From assembly GCF_002846575.1 (NCBI RefSeq), contig NZ_PJND01000009.1, forward strand, positions 1-64,000: a stretch of 64,000 nt of DNA, written 5' to 3'. Shown in pieces: positions 28,859 to 37,935 of the stretch (position 1 is its first letter; each line of letters starts with the position of its first letter). The position numbers and the translations under genes are program-made. The notes beneath the pieces are model-generated. The model searched no databases. It had not been told where the DNA came from and saw nothing but the letters and a program-made list of their open reading frames with translations. The stretch comes from Flavobacterium lindanitolerans (GTDB taxonomy: Bacteria; Bacteroidota; Bacteroidia; Flavobacteriales; Flavobacteriaceae).

Positions 28859-29248
28859 CTATTGGGGGTGATATTCTTTAAAAGCTCCGTTTTTATAAAA
28901 GATTACTATTCTTTCAATTGTATCATTTTTAATAATCGTTTCTTCCTTTTTGAAATTGACGGGTTGTTTTTCATCGGTATCTGATAGAGTAGGCGGATAT
29001 GCTATATTGTATTCTTCATTATTTTTCGGGAATGAACCTTTGCCGTTTAAAATCCAATACAAATCAATTTCAGGAAATACATCTAAAATTTTTAATATAA
29101 AATCAAGGCTTGGTTTGTTTCTTCCGGATAGAAGATGTGATATGCTGGAACGTTGCACACCAATCTTATCGGCAAAAGAAGAAGCAGTGAGATTGTAATA
29201 GTCAAGAATTTTTTCAAGCCGTTTTATAAAATCTTCCGTGTTTACCAT
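28859..29248 (-). CDS. XRE-family transcriptional regulator
   Basis: The 129-residue protein has an N-terminal helix-turn-helix (TASSFADKIGVQRSSISHLL, then SGRNKPSLDFILKILDVF, residues about 20-60). A linker follows, and a short C-terminal segment (RIVIFYKNGAFKEYHP) looks like a small beta hairpin. It is divergent to the M14 carboxypeptidase gene. The 304-bp spacer holds four TTAC-N4-GTAA-like palindromes, one over this gene's own -7 box, so autorepression and control of the peptidase are likely (inferred). Confidence 0.85.
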   Translation of the reverse strand: MVNTEDFIKRLEKILDYYNLTASSFADKIGVQRSSISHLLSGRNKPSLDFILKILDVFPEIDLYWILNGKGSFPKNNEEYNIAYPPTLSDTDEKQPVNFKKEETIIKNDTIERIVIFYKNGAFKEYHPQ

Positions 29249-29276
29249 TGTAAAGCTTTATTTTAATAAAAGAACG

Positions 29277-29311
29277 TTACAAATGTAAATATATAGTTGT
29301 TATAAATGTAA
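29277..29311. promoter_or_regulatory. Operator-like palindrome pair at the XRE promoter
   Basis: TTAC-AAAT-GTAA (29277-29288) overlaps the minus-strand -7 box TACATTTG (29280-29287). A weaker copy, TTAT-AAAT-GTAA (29300-29311), lies with its centre 23 bp away. The same word recurs at the divergent promoter. Confidence 0.55.
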
Positions 29312-29500
29312 TTTATAAATAGAATCGGGTGTTTTCATCTGCTTTTTTAGTTTATATAATTATATTTAAATAATTGATTAATAGATTTTTAGTTATTTTG
29401 AAGTCGCTTAAAGTAAAATGTGTTAAAGTTTTTCTAACGAAAATATAGTGGTAGGGAGTATTTTGTTTACAGAGTTAAATTATTTTGAATTTTAATTGAT

Positions 29501-29536
29501 TTACAATTGTAAATAATAAGATGTTTACTTTTGTAA
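29501..29536. promoter_or_regulatory. Operator-like palindrome pair over the carboxypeptidase promoter
   Basis: TTAC-AATT-GTAA (29501-29512, inside a perfect 14-bp palindrome) covers a possible -33 TTG at 29507-29509. TTAC-TTTT-GTAA (29525-29536) covers the -7 box TACTTTTG (29526-29533). The centres are 24 bp apart. Binding here would block RNA polymerase. Confidence 0.6.
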
Positions 29537-29552
29537 AATATAATTCAGCACT

Positions 29553-30707
29553 ATGGATTTTGAAAAAGTATTCCGGGAGAACAAGGAAAAAACGTTAGAA
29601 GGAAGATATATTACTCTTGATAAAATTGAGCCTTTATTAAGAACGATTAACAAGAATGAAAATTTAGATGTAATTGGAAAATCAGTATTAGGAAAACCAA
29701 TCTATTCCTATACTATCGGAACAGGCAAAATTAAGATACTGCTTTGGTCACAGATGCATGGAAATGAAGGAACGACTACCAAGGCATTATTTGATCTTTT
29801 AAATGTATTAAACAGCGACACGATTTTAGGAAAAGAGCTTCTAAGCCATTTTACTTTTCTGGCCGTACCCATGCTTAATCCGGATGGCGCGGAAAGATAT
29901 ACGCGCATTAATGCTAACGGAATTGACCTTAACAGGGATTTCCAGGATTTAAGCCAGCCTGAAAGCCGTCTGCTCAGAGAGCTATATAATGACTTTAAAC
30001 CGGACTTTTGCTATAATCTTCATGACCAACGTACCATTTTTGCGGCTGGAGATGTTAATAAACCTGCAACGGTTTCCTTTTTAGCACCTTCGTTTAACGA
30101 TGCAAGAGAAGTTAATGAGGTTCGTATAAAAGCAATGGATGTCATAGTTGCAATGAATACAACTTTACAAGCTTTTATTCCCGGACAAGTGGGGCGTTTT
30201 GATGACGGTTTTAATCTGAATTGTGTTGGAGATACCTTTACTTATCTGGGATCGCCAACTATTTTATTCGAAGCCGGACATTATCAGCAGGATTACGAAC
30301 GCGAAATGACGCGAAAATTTATTTTTATAGCATTGATTTCAGGGTTGAAATATATTTACGAAAACGATATAGTTCTCAATGAAACGGAAAAATATTTCAA
30401 TATTCCTCAAAACAAACCAGTTTTTTACGACTTCATTTATAAAAATATCAAAATTTACTATGATAATAAACAAATTATTACGAATTTTGCAATTCAATTT
30501 ACGGAGGTTTTGAATGAAGGGAAAATTGAATTTATTGCCTTCATTGTCGAAATAGGTGAGCTGACACAAAACTTTGGACATTTTGAATATGATGCAAAAG
30601 GAGCTTCCTATTCTGATGATCAGGACAACATTCCGAAATTGGGTCAAAAAGCTGAGTTTTATTTATCAGAAAAAGTTAAAATTGTTAACGGATTGCCAAA
30701 TGTTTAA
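29553..30707 (+). CDS. M14-family zinc carboxypeptidase (cytosolic)
   Basis: The 384-residue protein has the zinc ligands HGNE (in WSQMHGNEGTTTKALF) and a later histidine in YNLHDQRT, with substrate-site NPDGAERYTRIN and GIDLNRDFQ and a possible catalytic glutamate in ILFEAGHYQQ. No signal peptide is present, so it acts inside the cell, unlike many M14 enzymes. It may cleave murein peptides or deacylate small amides. It is divergent to the XRE regulator and likely repressed by it. Confidence 0.83.
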   Translation: MDFEKVFRENKEKTLEGRYITLDKIEPLLRTINKNENLDVIGKSVLGKPIYSYTIGTGKIKILLWSQMHGNEGTTTKALFDLLNVLNSDTILGKELLSHFTFLAVPMLNPDGAERYTRINANGIDLNRDFQDLSQPESRLLRELYNDFKPDFCYNLHDQRTIFAAGDVNKPATVSFLAPSFNDAREVNEVRIKAMDVIVAMNTTLQAFIPGQVGRFDDGFNLNCVGDTFTYLGSPTILFEAGHYQQDYEREMTRKFIFIALISGLKYIYENDIVLNETEKYFNIPQNKPVFYDFIYKNIKIYYDNKQIITNFAIQFTEVLNEGKIEFIAFIVEIGELTQNFGHFEYDAKGASYSDDQDNIPKLGQKAEFYLSEKVKIVNGLPNV

Positions 30708-30784
30708 CGATTCGCTTTTTTTATTTAAAAAAAATTAATTTTTTTGTAGTCGAATTTTGAAAACAAATACAAACATAAAATTAT

Positions 30785-31264
30785 ATGAATAAGTTTCGTT
30801 TAGATGAAGTTGATCATCAGATATTAGATATGCTGATTGACAATACAAGAGTTCCTTTTACAGATATAGCAAAAAAACTACTAATCTCTGCAGGAACTGT
30901 CCATGTGAGAGTTAAGAAAATGGAAGAAGCTGGTATTATCATGGGTTCATCTTTGACCTTGAATTACGAGAAATTAGGATATTCTTTTATTGCCTATGTA
31001 GGAGTTTTTCTTCACAATACTTCACAAACTAAATTTGTATTGGAAAGAATCAATGAAATTCCTTTTGTTACTGTTGCCCACGTAACTACCGGAAAATTCA
31101 ATATCTTCTGTAAAATCCGTGCTATGGATACAAAACATGCAAAAGAAGTAATCTTCATGATTGATGATATCGAAGGAGTATACAGAACTGAAACCATGAT
31201 TTCTCTTGACGAAAGTATCAACGATAAAAAACGTTTGATGCACACTATCTTCAAGGATATGTAA
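30785..31264 (+). CDS. Lrp/AsnC-family transcriptional regulator
   Basis: The 159-residue regulator has an N-terminal winged helix (LDEVDHQILDMLIDNTRVPF, then AGTVHVRVKKMEEAG) and a C-terminal RAM/ligand-binding domain (VAHVTTGKFNIFCKIRA). Lrp-type proteins sense amino acids and act as octamers. The gene lies 77 bp after the carboxypeptidase and is followed by a terminator, so it is probably transcribed alone or by read-through. Targets are unknown. Confidence 0.92.
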   Translation: MNKFRLDEVDHQILDMLIDNTRVPFTDIAKKLLISAGTVHVRVKKMEEAGIIMGSSLTLNYEKLGYSFIAYVGVFLHNTSQTKFVLERINEIPFVTVAHVTTGKFNIFCKIRAMDTKHAKEVIFMIDDIEGVYRTETMISLDESINDKKRLMHTIFKDM

Positions 31265-31287
31265 TCTTTTGATAAGAATAATTTAAG

Positions 31288-31317
31288 ACCCTCTTGTGAA
31301 AACTTGAGGGTTTTTTT
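31288..31317 (+). terminator. Rho-independent terminator after the Lrp gene
   Basis: CCCTC/GAGGG stem with an inner GT/AC pair and a T7 tract. Confidence 0.7.
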
Positions 31318-31342
31318 ATTAATTTAATGCAAAATTATACCC

Positions 31343-33928
31343 ATGTACACTTCCCCGAGATTAGAGAGGTTTGAAGAAAACGTACTCGCTAAATATCAGA
31401 TATATAACAGTATTCTTATTACGCTTCCGTTTGACAATATTGGCAATACAGGAATAATGCTGCCGCTTTTTGCAGAAGTTTGTGAATCAGGTTACAAAAA
31501 GGAATGGAATCCCCAACAGATTGTAGATTTTTTCTCTGAAAAATACCTGGATAATGCTTCCGAAAAAGAAAAAATAGACCTTATGTTCCGGTTTATCCAA
31601 TATGTAGAAAGGCAGGTAGTCTTGTTTGATGCTATTGAAGATGCTGCTTTTTCTGTAGTGAATAATCTCGATGGAGAAAATTCACTCAGGAACACAAAAG
31701 ACAAGGCGGAGTCTAAAGACAATCTGAAGGAACTAAAAGCTTTTTTTGAAGAATTTAAAATCCGGACTGTACTGACAGCGCATCCTACACAGTTTTATCC
31801 GGGATCAGTATTAGGGATTATCACAGATTTAGAAGATGCCATCAGAAACAATAATCTGAAAAGGATGCGTGAACTTCTGGCACAGTTAGGAAAAACACCA
31901 TTCATTAAAAAAGAAAAACCAACTCCTTTTGATGAAGCGGTCAGCCTGACCTGGTATCTTGAAAACGTTTTTTATGAAACGGCAGGAAAAATGATGCATT
32001 TTTTCCAGAAAAATATTTATGATGGAGAATTGCCTAAAAATCAAATTTTAAATCTGGGATTCTGGCCCGGAGGTGACCGTGATGGAAACCCATTTGTTAC
32101 AACAGATATAACTTTGCAGGTAACACAAAGATTGCGTACTTCAATACTCAAATGCTATTACAGGGATATTCGGGATTTGAAAAGAAAGCTGACTTTTCAT
32201 CAGGTAGACCAATTGTGGACAGAGCTTGAACATAAAATTTACCGTTCTGTGTTTTATTCGGAAGGCGATTTGTATATAACTTTGGACGAAATGAAAGCCA
32301 CATTGCTGGACATTCGCAATAGGATTATTGAAAACCACCAATCACTGTATCTTGACGATTTGGACGAATTTATTAACAAAGTAAATCTTTTCGGATTTTA
32401 CTTTGCTACATTGGACATCAGGCAAAACAGCAAAATTCATGATAAGGTTATTAAGGATATTGTAAAAGTTACAAACGAACGCCAATTGTCTGTTTTTCCT
32501 AAAGACTATTCCTCATTGAATGAAAGTCAAAAATTAGATTGGATGGCGAAAGCCACTGCCAGTCTTGATCCGGAATGGTTTGAAGATGAACTGACCAGAG
32601 CTACTGTTGAGTCAATATATGCCATACAGAAAATACAGGAACAGAATGGTGAAATGGGGGCTAATCGTTACATCATCAGTAATAACCAGAGCGCACTAAA
32701 CGTTTTGGAAACCTATGCACTTTTTCGTTTGTGCGGATGGGAAAATTCTTCTGTTGATATTGTTCCGCTTTTTGAAACTGTAGAGGATTTGGAAAATGCG
32801 CAACGAGTAATGCAAACGCTTTATACCAATCCGCTGTATTCGGAGCATTTAAAATCCAGAAATAATAAGCAGACCATTATGCTTGGTTTTTCTGATGGAA
32901 CAAAAGACGGAGGTTATCTGATGGCTAATTGGAGTATTTATAAGGCAAAAGAGGCGCTGACTTCAATTTCCAGAAATTATGGTATTGAAGTTGTTTTCTT
33001 TGACGGAAGAGGAGGGCCACCGGCCAGAGGAGGAGGTAAGACCCATAAGTTCTATGCTTCACAGGGACCCGATATAGAAAATAATGAAATTCAGATAACC
33101 ATTCAGGGACAAACCATCAGTTCTAATTTTGGAACTTTGGATTCCTGCCGTTATAATCTTGAAAATCTGTTAAGTGCCGGAGCAGCCAATCAGTTTTTTA
33201 ATAAGGGAGAAAATAAACTTTCTGATACTGAAAAAAAGACCTTGGAATCGCTTTCGCAAATAAGCTATAAAGAATATTCCGATTTTAAAAACCATCCTAA
33301 GTTTATCCCATATCTGGAAAGAAGAAGTGCGCTTAAGTATTATGCAATGGCGAATATAGGTAGCCGTCCTTCTAAAAGGAGTCAATCCGAAAAACTTGAT
33401 TTCAATGACCTTCGGGCAATTCCTTTTGTAGGGGCCTGGAGTCAATTAAAACAAAATGTTCCCGGATTTTTTGGAGTAGGTACAGCTCTGAAGCATTTTG
33501 AAGACAATGGAAACTGGCAGGAAGTTCAGGAGTTGTATGACCATTCACTTTTCTTTAAAACCTTGATTGAAAACAGTATGATGTCGTTGGCAAAATCGTT
33601 TTTCCCTTTGACATCCTATATGAAAGACGATCCGGAATTTGGTGAATTTTGGGAAATCATTTTTAATGAATTTAAAGAAACAAAAAGGCTGGTACTGAAA
33701 TTATCCGGTTTTGATGCCTTGATGGAAAACTATCCTGACGGGAAAGCTTCTATACAAATGCGGGAACAAATTGTATTGCCATTGCTTACTATACAACAAT
33801 ATGCCCTGACTAAAATAAACGATTTAAACCTTAAAGGCAATCCGGACGAAGAAATGCTGAAAATCTATGAAAAAATAGTAATGCGTTCTCTTTTTGGAAA
33901 TATTAATGCCAGTAGAAACTCTGCTTAA
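31343..33928 (+). CDS. ppc: Phosphoenolpyruvate carboxylase
   Basis: The 861-residue enzyme adds bicarbonate to PEP to make oxaloacetate, refilling the TCA cycle. The active-site blocks are present: LTAHPTQFYPGS with catalytic histidine, FWPGGDRDGNPFVT, and the mobile loop FFDGRGGPPARGGG, with the C-terminal FFGVGTAL and KSFFPLTSYM. The length is normal for Flavobacteria. It ends 7 bp before the DinB-family gene, suggesting co-transcription. Confidence 0.96.
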   Translation: MYTSPRLERFEENVLAKYQIYNSILITLPFDNIGNTGIMLPLFAEVCESGYKKEWNPQQIVDFFSEKYLDNASEKEKIDLMFRFIQYVERQVVLFDAIEDAAFSVVNNLDGENSLRNTKDKAESKDNLKELKAFFEEFKIRTVLTAHPTQFYPGSVLGIITDLEDAIRNNNLKRMRELLAQLGKTPFIKKEKPTPFDEAVSLTWYLENVFYETAGKMMHFFQKNIYDGELPKNQILNLGFWPGGDRDGNPFVTTDITLQVTQRLRTSILKCYYRDIRDLKRKLTFHQVDQLWTELEHKIYRSVFYSEGDLYITLDEMKATLLDIRNRIIENHQSLYLDDLDEFINKVNLFGFYFATLDIRQNSKIHDKVIKDIVKVTNERQLSVFPKDYSSLNESQKLDWMAKATASLDPEWFEDELTRATVESIYAIQKIQEQNGEMGANRYIISNNQSALNVLETYALFRLCGWENSSVDIVPLFETVEDLENAQRVMQTLYTNPLYSEHLKSRNNKQTIMLGFSDGTKDGGYLMANWSIYKAKEALTSISRNYGIEVVFFDGRGGPPARGGGKTHKFYASQGPDIENNEIQITIQGQTISSNFGTLDSCRYNLENLLSAGAANQFFNKGENKLSDTEKKTLESLSQISYKEYSDFKNHPKFIPYLERRSALKYYAMANIGSRPSKRSQSEKLDFNDLRAIPFVGAWSQLKQNVPGFFGVGTALKHFEDNGNWQEVQELYDHSLFFKTLIENSMMSLAKSFFPLTSYMKDDPEFGEFWEIIFNEFKETKRLVLKLSGFDALMENYPDGKASIQMREQIVLPLLTIQQYALTKINDLNLKGNPDEEMLKIYEKIVMRSLFGNINASRNSA

Positions 33929-33935
33929 AATAACT

Positions 33936-34454
33936 ATGAAAACAGACCAATTATTACCAACTGAATTTGCACCGTATTATTCTACCTATATTTCCAGGGT
34001 AGATCAGGAAGCAAACCTGCTTGAAGAGCTTGAAATTTCTGTACATGAATTTATAAAATTTGTACAAAACATTCCTTTGGATAAGTATGATTATCGATAT
34101 GCTGAAGGTAAATGGACCATTAAAGATATTATCCAGCATTTGATGGATTCTGAAAGGATTTTTGCTTATCGTGCCCTCAGAATTGCAAGAAACGATAAAA
34201 CACCATTGCCTGGTTTTGAAGAAAATGATTATGCCGATACTGCTAATGCAAATGAAAGGAGTATTAGGGATTTGCTTACAGAATTAGCTATAATCAGACA
34301 GTCTACAATAGCCTTGTTTGCTACGTTTAATGAAGAAATTCTAAAAAGAATGGGGATTGCATCCGGATATGATGTCTCAGTCAGGGCTTTGGGTTTTATA
34401 ATCATCGGACACCAGAAGCACCATCAGAAGATCTTTATGGAACGTTACTTATAA
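33936..34454 (+). CDS. DinB/YfiT-family protein
   Basis: The ATG giving MKTDQLLPTEF is the likely start, 7 bp after ppc, giving 172 residues. The four-helix DinB-like fold is indicated by WTIKDIIQHLMDSERIFAYR and GHQKHHQKIFMERYL. The histidines in these two motifs match the metal site of the family. Members include thiol transferases that act in bacillithiol or stress chemistry; the exact substrate is unknown. It converges on the next gene with a 6-bp overlap. Confidence 0.82.
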   Translation: MKTDQLLPTEFAPYYSTYISRVDQEANLLEELEISVHEFIKFVQNIPLDKYDYRYAEGKWTIKDIIQHLMDSERIFAYRALRIARNDKTPLPGFEENDYADTANANERSIRDLLTELAIIRQSTIALFATFNEEILKRMGIASGYDVSVRALGFIIIGHQKHHQKIFMERYL

Positions 34455-34769
34455 TTTGGAAAAATAACGGGTTCCGGCAAAAATATCAATCGCCTGTATA
34501 ATAGCAAACAGTACAAGGGCAAACAGGAACAGAACAATCCCTTTTTCTTTTCTATGTTTATTTCTGGAAAATAAAGACAGGATGAAAAAGCCAAAGGCAA
34601 TTGGGATGGCGATTTTAAAGCCGCGTGTGATTTCGAACATCCGCAGGTAGATTCCTAAAATAGAAAGACCCCATAGGAGGAAAATTATTTTTAGAGCTAT
34701 TAAAGTTTTGAAATCAAACCATTCCTGGCAATGCTTTTGTTTCCGGTTGCTTTTAAATAACATGGTCAT
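34449..34769 (-). CDS. Small membrane protein, unknown function
   Basis: The 106-residue protein has three predicted membrane segments (about residues 25-42, 51-66 and 78-94) with a basic start (FKSNRKQKH). There is no recognised motif. Its 3' end overlaps the DinB-family gene tail to tail by 6 bp, so one must be read through by the other's antisense transcript. It could start two residues later at MLFKS. Confidence 0.6.
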   Translation of the reverse strand: MTMLFKSNRKQKHCQEWFDFKTLIALKIIFLLWGLSILGIYLRMFEITRGFKIAIPIAFGFFILSLFSRNKHRKEKGIVLFLFALVLFAIIQAIDIFAGTRYFSKL

Positions 34770-34920
34770 TAAGATTGTGGTAGAGTGTAAAAATATGAAA
34801 TATGTATTTATTTTAGAAAAAACATCGATGTATATTTAGAAATATACGATAAATTACGTATGTTTGTTTTAGTAATTGTTAAATAAATGATTTTTTTACA
34901 TCTGTTCCACTCTGTGGAAT

Positions 34921-34958
34921 AAAAAAAACGGAACTCAAATTGAGTTCCGTTTTTTTTA
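34921..34958. terminator. Strong bidirectional terminator
   Basis: A8, then ACGGAACTCAA/TTGAGTTCCGT with a one-base centre, then T8. It closes the minus-strand transcript that ends with the acidic protein gene and works in either direction. Confidence 0.8.
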
Positions 34959-34975
34959 TGGAAATAGCTGGGAAG

Positions 34976-35374
34976 CTAGTCTTCATCATCATCTTCATCG
35001 TCAGCGATATCAGCAATATCTCTGTCCTCATCATCATCTTCGTCATCCAATTCGATTTTGTCTTCTTTTTCTTCGTCGTCATCATCGTCTGCATCATCAT
35101 CCATGTCAAGATCTTTGATGGCTTCCATTGGTACAACTACATCTTCTAAATCATCATCTTCATCAAAGTTTTCGATTCTGCTGGCAAGTTTGGTGCTCAC
35201 TTTTACCAGATAAATAGTGTCTTCTGTTCTAACTTCTACAGCCTCTACCAACTCGTTTTTAGCATTTTTGAAACGGATGATATTGGAGTCGTCATATCCA
35301 TCAGGAAATTTTTCGACAAGCAAAGTCAGAATTTCATTGGTTAGTTTAGAATAATCTACAATAATTCTTTTCAT
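34976..35374 (-). CDS. Small protein with a highly acidic tail
   Basis: The 132-residue protein has an ordered front (MKRIIVDYSKLTNEIL, then FPDGYDDSNIIRFKNA) and a tail from about residue 75 made almost entirely of aspartate and glutamate. Similar short Flavobacterium proteins exist, but I know of no assigned function. The tail could bind metal or a basic partner. It lies 10 bp downstream of the deoxyhypusine-synthase-like gene and just before the terminator, as last gene of that operon. Confidence 0.7.
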   Translation of the reverse strand: MKRIIVDYSKLTNEILTLLVEKFPDGYDDSNIIRFKNAKNELVEAVEVRTEDTIYLVKVSTKLASRIENFDEDDDLEDVVVPMEAIKDLDMDDDADDDDDEEKEDKIELDDEDDDEDRDIADIADDEDDDED

Positions 35375-35384
35375 ACAATTTTTA

Positions 35385-36356
35385 TTATAAGTCTAGTAGG
35401 TAAGCAAAAATTAATGGAGCTACGATGGTAGCATCCGACTCAATAACAAATTTTGGAGTGTTTATGTCTAGTTTACCCCAAGTGATTTTCTCATTTGGAA
35501 CAGCTCCTGAATAGGAACCGTAGCTGGTAGTCGAATCTGAAATCTGACAGAAATAGCTCCAGAAAGGAACATCATGCATTTCCATATCCTGATATAGCAT
35601 TGGTACAACACAGATAGGAAAGTCTCCGGCAATTCCTCCTCCAATTTGGAAGAATCCGACACCTTTGTCGCTGTTTTTTGTATACCAGTCAGCAAGGAAA
35701 GTCATGTATTCGATTCCTGACTTCATTGTAGAAGCTTTTAGTTCTCCTTTGATAACATAAGAAGCAAAAATATTACCCATTGTGCTGTCTTCCCAACCCG
35801 GTACAATGATAGGAAGGTTTTTTTCTGCAGCAGCATACATCCAGCTGTCTTTCAGGTCAATTTCGTAATATTCTTCCAATACTCCGGAAAGTAGCATCTT
35901 GTACATGAATTCATGCGGAAAATAACGTTCTCCGGCATCATCAGCATCTTTCCAGATTTTATAGATATGTTTTTGTAATCTTCTGAAAGCTTCGTGTTCA
36001 GGAATACATGTGTCTGTAACACGGTTTAATCCTCTTTCTAATAAATCCCATTCTTGTTGTGGCGTCAAATCGCGATAATTTGGAACTCTTTCATAGTGAG
36101 AATGCGCAACAAGATTCATGATATCTTCTTCCAGATTCGCTCCTGTGCAGGAAATAATCTGAACTTTATCCTTTCGAATCATTTCGGCAAAAATCTTTCC
36201 GATTTCAGCCGTACTCATGGCGCCAGCCAAAGTCACCATCATTTTTGATCCGTTCTGTAACTGTTGTTCATAAGCTTTTGCAGCATCAACTACGGTGGCA
36301 GAATTGAAATGCAGATAGTACTTCTCAATAAATTGACTGATTGGTCCTTTACTCAT
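35385..36356 (-). CDS. Deoxyhypusine-synthase-like protein
   Basis: The 323-residue protein matches the bacterial deoxyhypusine synthase family. NAD-binding-like segments include AGAMSTAEIGKIFAEMI, GWEDSTMGN and FFQIGGGIAGDFPICVVP. The active-site lysine region is PNEKITWGKLD, matching the WGK of eukaryotic enzymes. Bacteria lack eIF5A, and studied bacterial relatives act on polyamines (for example homospermidine formation), so spermidine chemistry is the likely role. The arginine decarboxylase gene is upstream on the same strand. Confidence 0.88.
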   Translation of the reverse strand: MSKGPISQFIEKYYLHFNSATVVDAAKAYEQQLQNGSKMMVTLAGAMSTAEIGKIFAEMIRKDKVQIISCTGANLEEDIMNLVAHSHYERVPNYRDLTPQQEWDLLERGLNRVTDTCIPEHEAFRRLQKHIYKIWKDADDAGERYFPHEFMYKMLLSGVLEEYYEIDLKDSWMYAAAEKNLPIIVPGWEDSTMGNIFASYVIKGELKASTMKSGIEYMTFLADWYTKNSDKGVGFFQIGGGIAGDFPICVVPMLYQDMEMHDVPFWSYFCQISDSTTSYGSYSGAVPNEKITWGKLDINTPKFVIESDATIVAPLIFAYLLDL

Positions 36357-36480
36357 TTTGTTGTTTGTTAGTTTCTTTTAATGTTTGTCCGACTGGCAAT
36401 CCAAAATAATTTTGAAATGGGGTAAGTCGGGATGATTGTAAGTGGGAAAAAACCACTTTTAATTATTTTCCAAAAATAGA

Positions 36481-37881
36481 TTATTTTTTCGCGTAACCTA
36501 ATATTTTTAAAATATCTTCTGAACTTTGTTGCTCAGAAAAAACTTCTGTGGCTAAAATACCATTTTCATCCCTGTCAATCAAGATGTGTTTTGGCTGTGG
36601 AATCAAACAGTGGTGAATTCCGCCAAAGCCTCCAATGGTTTCCTGATAGGCACCGGTATTGAAAAATCCAATATACAAAGGTTTTTCCTTATTGTATTTT
36701 GGCAGGTAAATCGCGTTCATGTTCTGCTCAGAGTTGTAATAATCATCGCTGTCACATGTCATTCCGCCCAATAAGACTCTTTCGTATTGGTCATTCCATC
36801 GATTGACGGCCAACATAATAAAGCGTTTGTTGATTGCCCAGGTATCTGGCAGTGTAGTAATGAAAGACGAGTCAATCATATTCCACTTTTCTCTGTCGTT
36901 TTGCTGTTTTTGATACAATACCTGATAAATGGCACCACCACTTTCTCCAACAGTAAAGGAGCCAAACTCAGTAAAGATATTCGGAACATCAACTTCAGCT
37001 TCGTCACATGCAATTTTAATCTGATTGATGATTTCGTCAATCATATACTGATAGTCGTATTCAAAAGCAAGAGAGTTTTTGATGGGAAAACCACCGCCAA
37101 TGTTCAGTCCGTCCAATGTTGGGCATTCTTTTTTAAGCGCGATATATACCTTAATACATTTTACAAGTTCGTTCCAGTAATAGGAGTTGTCATTAATACC
37201 GGTATTGATGAAAAAGTGAAGCATCTTCAGTTCCAGGTTCTTGTTTTCCTGAATCTGTTTTTTGTAGAAGTTCACAATGTTTTTATATCCTATTCCTAAT
37301 CGGGAAGTATAGAATTCGAATTTTGGCTCTTCCTCAGCAGCAATTCTGATTCCGATTTTAAATTTTCCTTTTATTTCAGCCTGAAGAAGGTCTAATTCTT
37401 CATAGTTGTCAATAATCGGAATGGCATTTTTATGGCCATTATTAATCAGTCGTGCAATATTGGTAATGTATTGGTCTCTTTTGAAACCGTTACAAATAAC
37501 ATAAGTGCTTTTGTTAATTTTACCGTTCTCAAGCAGGTTCTCAACAATATTAATATCAAAAGCAGAAGAAGTTTCGATATGGATGTTGTTTTTAAAAGCC
37601 TCGTTCATCACAAATTCAAAGTGAGAACTTTTTGTACAATAGCAATAGTAATATTTTCCTTCGTATTTGTTTTTTTCCATCGCCTTTCTAAACCAGGCTT
37701 TAGCCCGGTTGATATTGTTGGAAATTTGTGGCAAATAGGTGAACTTTAAAGGTGTGCCATATTGCTCCACCAGTTTCATCAGGTCGATATTGTGAAATTG
37801 AAGGTTGTCTTTGTTTAATTTAAACTCGTCTTGAGGGAAATAATAAGTTTGGTTGATTAGGTCAAAATATTTTGTATTCAT
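36481..37881 (-). CDS. Arginine decarboxylase (PLP, fold type III)
   Basis: The 466-residue enzyme has a PLP lysine in YYYCYCTKSSHFEFV, the glycine-rich phosphate loop LNIGGGFPIK, substrate-site GGMTCDSDDYYN and the late FFNTGAYQETIGGFGG. These fit the alanine-racemase-fold decarboxylases; length and wording match the Bacteroidetes enzyme annotated as biosynthetic arginine decarboxylase, which makes agmatine for polyamines. A structured leader with a 14-bp hairpin lies directly upstream. The next gene is the deoxyhypusine-synthase-like one. Confidence 0.87.
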   Translation of the reverse strand: MNTKYFDLINQTYYFPQDEFKLNKDNLQFHNIDLMKLVEQYGTPLKFTYLPQISNNINRAKAWFRKAMEKNKYEGKYYYCYCTKSSHFEFVMNEAFKNNIHIETSSAFDINIVENLLENGKINKSTYVICNGFKRDQYITNIARLINNGHKNAIPIIDNYEELDLLQAEIKGKFKIGIRIAAEEEPKFEFYTSRLGIGYKNIVNFYKKQIQENKNLELKMLHFFINTGINDNSYYWNELVKCIKVYIALKKECPTLDGLNIGGGFPIKNSLAFEYDYQYMIDEIINQIKIACDEAEVDVPNIFTEFGSFTVGESGGAIYQVLYQKQQNDREKWNMIDSSFITTLPDTWAINKRFIMLAVNRWNDQYERVLLGGMTCDSDDYYNSEQNMNAIYLPKYNKEKPLYIGFFNTGAYQETIGGFGGIHHCLIPQPKHILIDRDENGILATEVFSEQQSSEDILKILGYAKK

Positions 37882-37895
37882 TTATTTGTCAGTGT

Positions 37896-37935
37896 TTTAG
37901 ATTAAAAATAAGAAAAAAATAATTTTTAATCTAAA
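37896..37935 (-). promoter_or_regulatory. 14-bp hairpin just upstream of the arginine decarboxylase start
   Basis: TTTAGATTAAAAAT and its exact reverse complement are separated by 12 nt and end 15 nt before the ATG. It could hide the ribosome site or, with the A/U-rich loop, end a short upstream RNA. Confidence 0.55.

Noticed and set aside
34879..35149. Open frames over the acidic tail region on both strands (Met/Thr/Lys-rich and Val/Ile/Phe-rich)
   Set aside because: They arise from the GAT/GAA-rich codons of the acidic protein gene read in other frames.
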